From positions 1-12,115 of the forward strand of contig CAJWMI010000052.1 of assembly GCA_913043185.1 (NCBI GenBank): a DNA stretch of 12,115 bases. Direction: 5' to 3'. The notes beneath the pieces are model-generated. The model searched no databases. It saw only the letters and a program-made list of their open reading frames with translations, and had not been told where the DNA came from. A program made the translations under genes and the position numbers. Of the stretch, positions 6,944-12,115 are shown in pieces. Source of the DNA: an uncultured Fidelibacterota bacterium (GTDB lineage Bacteria; Marinisomatota; Marinisomatia; Marinisomatales; UBA1611). Each line of letters opens with the position of its first letter. The stretch's first letter is position 1.

Positions 6944-7954
6944 ATGACCACAGACTCAAAAAAAACAAAAGCTCTAGATCTAGCGATAACCCAAATTGAT
7001 CGTCAATTTGGAAAAGGCTCTATAATGCGCATGGGCGCTGACCATGTAAGCATTAGTGAAAACGTAATATCTACCGGATGTTTATCACTAGATGTTGCTC
7101 TTGGTGTTGGTGGTGTTCCCAGAGGAAGAATAATAGAAGTATTTGGACCGGAGTCATCTGGAAAAACTACTCTTGCTCTTCATATAGTGGCTGAGGCACA
7201 AAAAACTGGAGGATATGCAGCATTTATTGATGCTGAGCACGCTATGGATCCTGAATACGCAAAAAATTTAGGAATAAATCTAGATGAACTTCTTGTCTCT
7301 CAGCCTGACTCAGGTGAGCAATCTCTTGAAATAGCAGAAACGTTAGTCAGAAGTGGTGCCTTAGATATAATCGTTGTTGACTCTGTTGCCGCATTGGTTC
7401 CAAGAGCAGAACTTGAGGGTGAGATGGGAGACTCTCACATGGGCCTACAAGCCAGGTTAATGTCCCAAGCGCTACGAAAACTAACAGGCACTGTAAGCCG
7501 TTCTAATACGACAGTATTATTTGTAAATCAAATAAGAGAAAAAATTGGTGTAATGTTTGGTAATCCTGAGACAACGCCTGGAGGTAGAGCATTGAAATTT
7601 TATTCTTCTGTAAGAATTGATATTCGTAGGATTACCAGCCTTAAAGAGGGTTCTGATATCGTGGGTAATCGAACACGGGTGAAAATAGTAAAAAATAAAG
7701 TTGCGCCTCCATTCAAAAGTACAGAGTTCGACATTATGTATGGTAAAGGTATATCTAAGGAGGGAGACATCATTGATTTAGCCTTAAAAGGGGATATTAT
7801 AGAAAAAACAGGTGCATGGTTTTCATATGGTGATATGAAAATTGGCCAGGGACGGGAAAATGCAAAACATTATCTAGCTGAAAATGATGATGTATATACT
7901 GAAATAATCCAAAAAGTAAGATCATTTATGGGCATTAATGGTGCCGAGGAATAG
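6944..7954 (+). CDS. recA: recombinase RecA
   Basis: The ATP-dependent strand-exchange recombinase of homologous recombination and co-protease for LexA-type repressors where present. Walker A is GPESSGKT at 68-75, the catalytic glutamate is E98 (IDAEHAMD), Walker B ends at D146 (IIVVDS), and the L2 DNA-binding loop with [14 protein letters not shown] begins at 193. The length of 336 aa is slightly short because the acidic C-terminal tail seen in E. coli is nearly absent, leaving only a short NGAEE end. A weak loss of tail auto-inhibition is conceivable but inferred. TAAGGAA at 6929-6935 is a good ribosome site eight bases before ATG 6944. No canonical LexA box (CTGT-N8-ACAG or GAAC-N4-GTTC) is seen in the 20-base gap or just upstream. 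Confidence 0.98.
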   Translation: MTTDSKKTKALDLAITQIDRQFGKGSIMRMGADHVSISENVISTGCLSLDVALGVGGVPRGRIIEVFGPESSGKTTLALHIVAEAQKTGGYAAFIDAEHAMDPEYAKNLGINLDELLVSQPDSGEQSLEIAETLVRSGALDIIVVDSVAALVPRAELEGEMGDSHMGLQARLMSQALRKLTGTVSRSNTTVLFVNQIREKIGVMFGNPETTPGGRALKFYSSVRIDIRRITSLKEGSDIVGNRTRVKIVKNKVAPPFKSTEFDIMYGKGISKEGDIIDLALKGDIIEKTGAWFSYGDMKIGQGRENAKHYLAENDDVYTEIIQKVRSFMGINGAEE

Positions 7955-8576
7955 TAAAATACTTTCCATTTCTCTTAAAGAAAAAAAAAAGAATACATAT
8001 TTAGTTACCACGACCTCTGGCGATAGGTTTGAGATTTCTGAAGACGTACTAATCGCTAACTCCTTACATAAAAATAAAAAAATAGCCGAAACTGAACTGA
8101 ATAAAATTCTTTTTAGTGAGAAATATTTTCGTGTAAAAGAAGCAGCGCTAGTGCTATTAAACTATCGTATGAGAAGTAAAAAAGAACTTCGTCTTAGATT
8201 AATAAAAAAAGGTTATAGTAGCAATATGATTGATGAAGCAATCAATGAACTAGAGAAAAAAGGCTGGATTGATGATGAAAAATTTGGCTTAGCCTTTTCA
8301 AGGGATCAAATTAGTAGAAATAAAATTGGACCTATTGCTTTGAAATATAAACTAAGGGAATTTTTAGATTCGATAGATTTAATTAATCAAATATCAGAAA
8401 AAATATATTCGGAAATTGAAATCGAAAGTATAATATTACAGTTATTACAAAAATATACTCCAAGCAATATAAATAGTGATGAGAAACTGAGACGAAGATT
8501 AATTAATAAACTCAAAAGAAAAGGTCATTATTGGCAAGATATTGATGAGGCAATAAATAAATATTTGGATCTATAA
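7938..8576 (+). CDS. recX: RecA regulator RecX
   Basis: Modulates RecA, usually by capping filament growth. The 212-residue protein shows the three-helix RecX repeats: an N-terminal strand region (about 6-35), then [22 protein letters not shown] with [23 protein letters not shown] (about 71-130), and a final repeat near residues 180-205 ([24 protein letters not shown]). The start ATG 7938 overlaps the recA 3' end by 17 bases. GTG 7941 is the only near alternative, and no later start preserves the conserved N-terminal strand. The overlap suggests coupled expression with recA, the usual partner. An A10 run (7981-7990, residues 15-18) would give early stops if it changed by one base, so a slippage or sequencing error there would matter. 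Very AT- and lysine-rich. Confidence 0.92.
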   Translation: MVPRNSKILSISLKEKKKNTYLVTTTSGDRFEISEDVLIANSLHKNKKIAETELNKILFSEKYFRVKEAALVLLNYRMRSKKELRLRLIKKGYSSNMIDEAINELEKKGWIDDEKFGLAFSRDQISRNKIGPIALKYKLREFLDSIDLINQISEKIYSEIEIESIILQLLQKYTPSNINSDEKLRRRLINKLKRKGHYWQDIDEAINKYLDL

Positions 8577-8768
8577 GCTCTAAGCTTAATACCGATATAT
8601 CAGCACACTTAAAGTAAAAGATTCAATAGGATCTAATTCTCGATTAATAATTATGCTTTTACCTATGATTTTATAATTATTTATAAATATATTATTAATA
8701 TAATACATTAATATAATAAAATAAATTACGTAATATTAGTATTTATAGTACTTTATTTAATATAGTAT
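8577..8768. other. AT-rich intergenic stretch with a 13-base tandem repeat
   Basis: This is 192 bases with no convincing gene. About 8660-8768 is almost pure A/T. It holds two abutting copies of a 13-base unit beginning ATTAATATAATA (8694-8706 and 8707-8719, differing at the last base). It separates the recX end from the GC-richer hairpin. A five-base inverted repeat directly on the recX stop (8575-8587) lacks a T run and is not a convincing terminator. Nothing else is identifiable. Confidence 0.6.
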
Positions 8769-8822
8769 AAAAAAATGGGGCAGACTTCACATTGACCTCG
8801 GAACAAAGTGAACGTCTACCCC
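8769..8822 (-). terminator. strong intrinsic terminator, minus strand
   Basis: GGGGTAGAC (8822-8814) pairs with GTCTGCCCC (8785-8777) with one mismatch. After a one-base bulge, TTCAC (8812-8808) pairs with GTGAA (8790-8786). Three more base pairs can form in the 17-base loop. On the minus strand the stem is followed by one A and then seven U (8775-8769). On the plus strand no U run follows, so orientation is minus. It is the natural end for the tRNA-Leu transcript or for the candidate small RNA. Confidence 0.7.
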
Positions 8823-8862
8823 TTCCACATACCAAAGGTACCAAACCAGCACCTTTATTGAT
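8769..8862 (-). ncRNA. candidate small structured RNA, family not recognised
   Basis: A GC-richer island inside AT-rich DNA. Read on the minus strand it would begin near 8862, form a hairpin from AAAGGT (8856-8851) paired with ACCTTT (8839-8834), then a long hairpin at 8822-8777, and end in a U7 run at 8775-8769. That order (possible promoter, hairpins, intrinsic terminator) fits a small RNA of about 90 nt. A TTGACT-15-TATACT pair lies just upstream (8893-8867). It does not match SRP RNA, tmRNA, RNase P or 6S features that I know. Alternatives are the 3' part of the tRNA-Leu transcript with its terminator, or a 21-codon peptide (GTG start on the minus strand ending near 8790), which has no good ribosome site. 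Confidence 0.35.
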
Positions 8863-8864
8863 AA

Positions 8865-8884
8865 AAAGTATATGATTATACTTT
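8865..8884. repeat. perfect 8-bp inverted repeat, AT-rich
   Basis: AAAGTATA (8865-8872) and TATACTTT (8877-8884) are perfect inverted copies around a four-base TGAT. On the minus strand the repeat is followed by only a short T run, so it would be a weak terminator for tRNA-Leu. It also contains a minus-strand TATAAT (8880-8875) and TATACT (8872-8867), so it may instead be promoter or operator DNA. Confidence 0.45.
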
Positions 8885-8893
8885 ATGAGTCAA
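8867..8893 (-). promoter_or_regulatory. possible minus-strand promoter for the candidate small RNA
   Basis: On the minus strand TTGACT (8893-8888) is followed after 15 bases by TATACT (8872-8867). The -35 and -10 each match consensus at five of six positions, but the spacer is two bases short. A perfect TATAAT at 8880-8875 lacks a matching -35. In DNA this AT-rich such hexamers occur by chance, so support is modest. Confidence 0.3.
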
Positions 8894-8936
8894 GAAAAAA
8901 TTAAAATTTATTTAAAATATATTTTATTGAGGATTG

Positions 8937-9020
8937 TACCGAGGGAGGGACTCGAACCCCCACGGGCTTACACCCACCAGATTTTGAGTCAGGCGCGTCT
9001 ACCAATTCCGCCACCCCGGC
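8937..9020 (-). tRNA. tRNA-Leu (anticodon CAA)
   Basis: Reads leucine UUG codons. On the minus strand the 84-nt gene starts GCCGGGG at 9020 and ends with discriminator A at 8937. The D-loop (AATTGGTAGA), a long variable arm (TGGGTGTAAGCCCG), which is the class II mark of tRNA-Leu, and a T-arm with TTCGAGT are all clear. The anticodon loop is CTCAAAA, giving CAA. The anticodon stem CCTGA/TCTGG has a central U-U mismatch, and the acceptor closes with G1-U72, both unusual. CCA is not encoded: the bases after A73 are CAA. It lies antisense to the flanking protein genes, with its own promoter at 9045-9072. Confidence 0.95.
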
Positions 9021-9044
9021 AAATCATTTTTAAATACCACCCAA

Positions 9045-9072
9045 ATTATTTAATTAATTATCTATCAGTCAA
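9045..9072 (-). promoter_or_regulatory. promoter for tRNA-Leu
   Basis: On the minus strand TTGACT (9072-9067) and AATAAT (9050-9045) are separated by 16 bases. Each hexamer matches the sigma-70 type consensus at five of six positions. Initiation would be near 9038, about 18 bases before the tRNA 5' end, a sensible leader length for a stable RNA gene. Confidence 0.6.
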
Positions 9073-9089
9073 GTATATAGCTAGTTGAT

Positions 9090-9098
9090 TGGTATAAT
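9090..9098 (+). promoter_or_regulatory. extended -10 promoter for the acyl-CoA synthetase-gpsA unit
   Basis: TGGTATAAT combines a perfect -10 hexamer (9093-9098) with the upstream TG of an extended -10 element. No good -35 is visible at the right distance. That position overlaps the -35 of the opposing tRNA promoter (9067-9072), so the two promoters lie back to back and may compete. Start of transcription would be near 9105, giving a leader of about 75 bases. Confidence 0.55.
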
Positions 9099-9180
9099 AA
9101 TTTTTTAAGATTAAATTGTGCGTGTTAATCTTTCTAAAAAATGTCTGATAGATTAAATTTATCAAGAAGGAGAAGATATC

Positions 9181-10959
9181 ATGAGTTATACACCTCAATT
9201 ATTGATTAATAATAAAAACGATTTTCCCAATGAGTCTGCATTATCTACAAAGGTAAATAATGAGTGGCAAACATTAAACTGGTCTGATTATTACGATTTT
9301 GTAATAAAAATTTCTAAGTCGCTTGTAGCCTGTGGCTTAAAACCCGGAGACAAAGGTTCAATATATAGTTATAACCGAAAAGAATGGTTTGGTTGTTATA
9401 GTGCTCTGCAAATGATTAATAGTGCTTCTGTGGGTGTATATCATACCTCTTCAGCGCCTGAAGTGGAGTGGGTTGTAGGCAACTCTGATTCAAAAATTAT
9501 ATTTGTCGGTAACAATCCTAATGATAATGATGAAAAAGAAAAGATGCCAATACACAGACTTATGTCTGTAATTGATAACCTAGATCAGATAGAGACCATT
9601 GTTTTAATGGGCGATGATATTGAAAGATTAGATCATGATAAGATCATTACATGGGATGAATTTATAAATAAGGGCGAATCTGTAAACGAAAATTCAATTC
9701 TAGATTTAATGAAAACCATTGTTCCAAATGATACTTCTTCTTTGATATATACATCAGGGACAACAGGGAATCCAAAAGGTGTAGAGCTTACAAATAAAAA
9801 TTTTGAGGTTGAGCTAGATTCAGTATCGGAGGTTTTAAAATTCAATCAAGGTGAAAAATATGTATCTTGGCTGCCTTTGGCTCATGTGTTTGGGCAGTTG
9901 GTTGATAATCATTATTGGGTCAGAAGGGCCTTGCATATGCATATTGTTGATAGCCCGCTGAATACAGTTGATTATGCAAAAGAGGTTCAGCCACACCTTT
10001 TTATAAGTGTGCCAAGAATTTATGAGAAAATATATTCAAACCTTAAGGCAGCTATTGATTCGAAGGCCATACTTAAAATAGGATTAAAAATTCCTGGTTT
10101 ATCTAATGTTTTTAAGAAAAAACTTAAAGAGGCTGCTGGGTTTAGTAATTCCCGCTTCGCCATATCCGGCGCTGCACCGATTAATCCTGATATTCTTAAG
10201 TTGTTTCAATCTTTAGATATACCACTCTTTGAAGGTTACGGGATGACAGAAAATACTGCTGGAATAACCATAAACTATCATGGTAGTAATAAAATAGGAT
10301 CGGTAGGGAAATGCATGCCATTTTTTAATATAAAAATTGCAGATGATGGCGAGGTATTAATCAAGGGTGATAATGTAATGAAAGGTTACTATAAAAATCC
10401 TGATGCTACTAATGAGACCATAATTGGTGGATGGTTGCATACTGGTGATGTAGGAGAAATCGATTCAGATGGTTACCTAAGCATTACAGGAAGAAAGAAG
10501 GAGATCTATGTTAGCTCTGCCGGGAAAAACGTTGCACCATTAGTAATTGAGGAAACAATGAAGTCTATTCCGATTGTCTCCCAGTGTTTCTTGGTTGGAG
10601 ATGGTCTTAAATATTGTTCTGCCTTAATCACGCTTGATATGGGAGTGATCTTAAGAGATAAGTTAGGAATTGACCCTAATCAAATACCAAAAGATCCATC
10701 AGAGCAGAGTCAAATGATCGTTGATAATGGGAAAAACCTATCTGACTACACAGATAATAAAGAAGTTCATGCGGAAATATCTGAAGAAATTGATAGACTG
10801 AACTTAAATTTTTCAAATCCGGAACAGATAAAGAAATTTTCAATATTGCCAAGAGATTTTTCAATTGATGAGGGTGAGCTAACGCCTACTTTGAAGATCA
10901 GAAGGAAACAGATTAATGATAATTGGTCTAATATTATTGATAGTATGTATTCTGAATAA
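9181..10959 (+). CDS. fadD: long-chain acyl-CoA synthetase (AMP-forming)
   Basis: Activates fatty acids to acyl-CoA through an acyl-adenylate, feeding degradation or lipid assembly. The 592-residue protein is an ANL-superfamily enzyme of the COG1022 long-chain type. It has the P-loop IYTSGTTGNPKG at 189-200, LPLAHVFGQ at 231-239, YGMTE at 353-357, the adenylate-binding TGD at 421-423, the hinge GRKKE at 437-441 with SAGKNVAP at 446-453, and a C-terminal TPTLKIRRK whose K572 is the likely catalytic lysine. AAGGAG at 9167-9172 lies eight bases before ATG 9181. No signal peptide is present, so it is probably cytosolic or peripherally membrane-bound. Chain-length preference cannot be read from sequence, and fadD is a functional label rather than proven orthology to E. 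coli FadD. It is followed by gpsA six bases downstream. Confidence 0.92.
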   Translation: MSYTPQLLINNKNDFPNESALSTKVNNEWQTLNWSDYYDFVIKISKSLVACGLKPGDKGSIYSYNRKEWFGCYSALQMINSASVGVYHTSSAPEVEWVVGNSDSKIIFVGNNPNDNDEKEKMPIHRLMSVIDNLDQIETIVLMGDDIERLDHDKIITWDEFINKGESVNENSILDLMKTIVPNDTSSLIYTSGTTGNPKGVELTNKNFEVELDSVSEVLKFNQGEKYVSWLPLAHVFGQLVDNHYWVRRALHMHIVDSPLNTVDYAKEVQPHLFISVPRIYEKIYSNLKAAIDSKAILKIGLKIPGLSNVFKKKLKEAAGFSNSRFAISGAAPINPDILKLFQSLDIPLFEGYGMTENTAGITINYHGSNKIGSVGKCMPFFNIKIADDGEVLIKGDNVMKGYYKNPDATNETIIGGWLHTGDVGEIDSDGYLSITGRKKEIYVSSAGKNVAPLVIEETMKSIPIVSQCFLVGDGLKYCSALITLDMGVILRDKLGIDPNQIPKDPSEQSQMIVDNGKNLSDYTDNKEVHAEISEEIDRLNLNFSNPEQIKKFSILPRDFSIDEGELTPTLKIRRKQINDNWSNIIDSMYSE

Positions 10960-10965
10960 TATTTG

Positions 10966-11967
10966 ATGGTTGATAAAGTTTCTTTTTTAGGTTGTGGCTC
11001 CTGGGGTGCAGCACTCGGTTCAATATTAGTAGATAAAGGTGTTCAAGTTAATTTTTGGCACCGCGATAGTAGTATAATAGAAAAAATGACCAAAACCCGG
11101 ACGCATTATCTGTTACCCTCAGTTACATTTCCAGATTCAGTTGGTTTTTTTTCCAATATAGATTATTCCATAGAAAATATTAATAATATTGTTATCGCTG
11201 TGCCATCTCAGAATGTTCGTGAGGTGTTGTATATGGTGAAAACTAAGATCAATGAAACGACACATATAATTAATATCGCTAAAGGTATTGAAAATCACAG
11301 TTTAATGACAATGAGTGAGGTCATAAATGATGTTCTGAATAATCAAGTGAAAATTGTCACACTATCTGGACCGAGCCACGCTGAAGAAGTTGCGGATAGG
11401 AATCCAACTGCAGTTGTCTCAGCGTCAGAGGATATTTCATTAGCTAAATACGTTCAAGATTTGTTTTCAACCAATAAATTCAGGGTTTATACGAATAATG
11501 ATATAATTGGTGTTGAGATTGGAGGATCAGCAAAAAACGTAATTGCTATTGCGGCTGGATTTTGTGATGGCGCAGGATATGGTGATAATACAAAATCTGC
11601 TCTTATTACACGTGGAATTAATGAGATATCAAAATTAGGTAAAAAGCTAGGGGCTAAAGCTGAAACATTTTTTGGCCTTACAGGTATTGGTGACTTGATT
11701 GTTACCTGTGATAGCGTGCATAGTAGAAATAGAAGACTAGGGGAATTAGTTGGAAGAGGTGAAAATTTATCTAATATATTATCTCGAAGCCATATGGTTG
11801 CTGAGGGAGTTAAAACTGCTCATTCAATTTATAACCTAAGATCTAAGCTCAATATTGAAATGCCTATTTGTGATTCTGTTTATCGTGTTTTATATCAAAA
11901 TACTAATCCTATAAAAGAGGTTGACGATCTAATGACAAGAGATTTAAAACCGGAATATTTAGATTGA
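10966..11967 (+). CDS. gpsA: glycerol-3-phosphate dehydrogenase [NAD(P)+]
   Basis: Reduces dihydroxyacetone phosphate to glycerol-3-phosphate, the backbone for phospholipids. From ATG 10966 the protein is 333 aa, a normal length. Visible motifs are the Rossmann GCGSWG at 9-14, IAVPSQ at 77-82, the SGPSHAEEV region at 134-142, the catalytic lysine K190 in GSAKNV, GDNTKSALITRG at 207-218 and GLTGIGDLIVTC at 237-248. A TTG at 10963 directly precedes the ATG. I prefer the ATG because nothing conserved is gained by the extra residue. No Shine-Dalgarno is evident in the short gap after the acyl-CoA synthetase stop, so coupling is likely. Its product would serve PgsA, encoded about 6.3 kb upstream, and acyl transfer to glycerol-3-phosphate. 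Confidence 0.96.
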   Translation: MVDKVSFLGCGSWGAALGSILVDKGVQVNFWHRDSSIIEKMTKTRTHYLLPSVTFPDSVGFFSNIDYSIENINNIVIAVPSQNVREVLYMVKTKINETTHIINIAKGIENHSLMTMSEVINDVLNNQVKIVTLSGPSHAEEVADRNPTAVVSASEDISLAKYVQDLFSTNKFRVYTNNDIIGVEIGGSAKNVIAIAAGFCDGAGYGDNTKSALITRGINEISKLGKKLGAKAETFFGLTGIGDLIVTCDSVHSRNRRLGELVGRGENLSNILSRSHMVAEGVKTAHSIYNLRSKLNIEMPICDSVYRVLYQNTNPIKEVDDLMTRDLKPEYLD

Positions 11968-12014
11968 ATTAACATAATTTGCTTTATATAACCACTCTTT
12001 ATAGTATTTTAATT

Positions 12015-12045
12015 AAAAAATAAAAAGCCTATATTTACCGGCTTT
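12015..12045 (-). terminator. terminator-like hairpin between gpsA and tRNA-Arg
   Basis: AAAGCC (12024-12029) and GGCTTT (12040-12045) form a six-base-pair stem with a ten-base loop. On the minus strand the stem runs into a U-rich tail (A-rich on the plus strand, 12015-12026), which suits a terminator for a minus-strand gene to the right of the window. On the plus strand the tail is only TTTA, so it would be a weak end for gpsA. It may work in both directions. Confidence 0.45.
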
Positions 12046-12067
12046 ATCGACGAGAATTAACCTGTAT

Positions 12068-12115
12068 ACCCTCGTAGTTCAATGGATAGAACAAGTGCCT
12101 CCTAAGCATTAGATG
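12068..12115 (+). tRNA. tRNA-Arg (anticodon CCT), cut by the window end
   Basis: Reads arginine AGG codons. Visible are the acceptor 5' strand ACCCTCG (from about 12068), T8-A9, a perfect D-stem GTTC/GAAC with AATGGATA between, and the anticodon stem AGTGC/GCATT around loop CTCCTAA, giving anticodon CCT at 12101-12103. The variable region, T-arm and acceptor 3' strand lie beyond the edge. An A at position 1 is less common than G, so the exact 5' end is set by counting back from the invariant T8-A9-G10. Confidence 0.9.

Noticed and set aside
8575..8587. AAGCT-CTA-AGCTT inverted repeat on the recX stop as a terminator
   Set aside because: The stem is only five base pairs with a three-base loop and no T run follows.
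8694..8719. Two 13-base tandem copies in AT-rich DNA as iterons or CRISPR-like repeats
   Set aside because: Only two copies, no spacers, nearly pure A/T and no replication initiator gene nearby. Chance repetition is the simplest explanation.
8777..8822. Hairpin considered as a degenerate tRNA or tmRNA end because of GGGG...CCCC termini
   Set aside because: It folds as a single long hairpin with no D-arm, no anticodon arm, no TTCGA loop and no tag-like reading frame.
8885..9088. A 67-codon plus-strand open frame
   Set aside because: It reads through the complement of tRNA-Leu. The familiar-looking peptide with VPREGLEPP is a known artefact of translating tRNA antisense sequence.
1..12115. 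Mobile element, phage, defence or CRISPR system
   Set aside because: No transposase, integrase, terminal repeats, cas genes or toxin-antitoxin pair is visible. The content is conserved housekeeping genes in a plausible ancestral order.

Overview
This window comes from the chromosome of an AT-rich bacterium and is almost entirely housekeeping. It does not look like a mobile or defence region. Usable Shine-Dalgarno sequences (upstream of 179, 3182, 6944 and 9181) argue against a typical Bacteroidetes. The gene order, low G+C, compact overlapping genes and protein style fit a free-living marine lineage such as Marinimicrobia (SAR406). That placement is an inference from general resemblance, not a demonstrated match.

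Layout. Positions 1-993 hold the 3' end of an unrecognised gene, a small acidic protein of unknown function and a small secreted or lipoprotein-like protein. Positions 994-1185 are an AT-rich gap. A large SRP RNA with an Alu domain follows (about 1186-1456), and only nine bases later dnaX begins. From dnaX a tight run of nine same-strand genes continues: dnaX, ybaB, recR, pgsA, pgpA, cinA, thpR, recA, recX (1466-8576). Its junctions include 4-base stop/start overlaps (three), a zero-base junction and one 17-base overlap, so it is probably one operon or a few nested ones. The order SRP RNA-dnaX-ybaB-recR is also known from Bacillus subtilis. Positions 8577-9180 are a 604-base intergenic region with an AT-rich stretch, an unassigned GC-rich hairpin with a minus-strand U-tail, a minus-strand tRNA-Leu(CAA), and back-to-back promoters. 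A second plus-strand unit (fadD-type acyl-CoA synthetase, then gpsA) runs to 11967. A terminator-like hairpin and the first part of tRNA-Arg(CCT) close the window.

How the genes fit together. One theme is replication and repair: the clamp-loader subunit DnaX, YbaB, RecR, RecA and RecX. The second is phospholipid supply: an acyl-CoA synthetase, GpsA making glycerol-3-phosphate, PgsA making phosphatidylglycerophosphate and PgpA dephosphorylating it to phosphatidylglycerol. CinA (NMN deamidase type) and ThpR (2H phosphoesterase) are nucleotide or RNA housekeeping enzymes that often travel with recA.

Most interesting points: an A9 tract in dnaX exactly at the end of the gamma-like part, with stops just downstream in both shifted frames; loss of all zinc-module cysteines in DnaX; an uncharacterised minus-strand RNA or terminator at 8769-8862; and a U-U mismatch in the tRNA-Leu anticodon stem. 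No clearly novel multi-gene system is visible.
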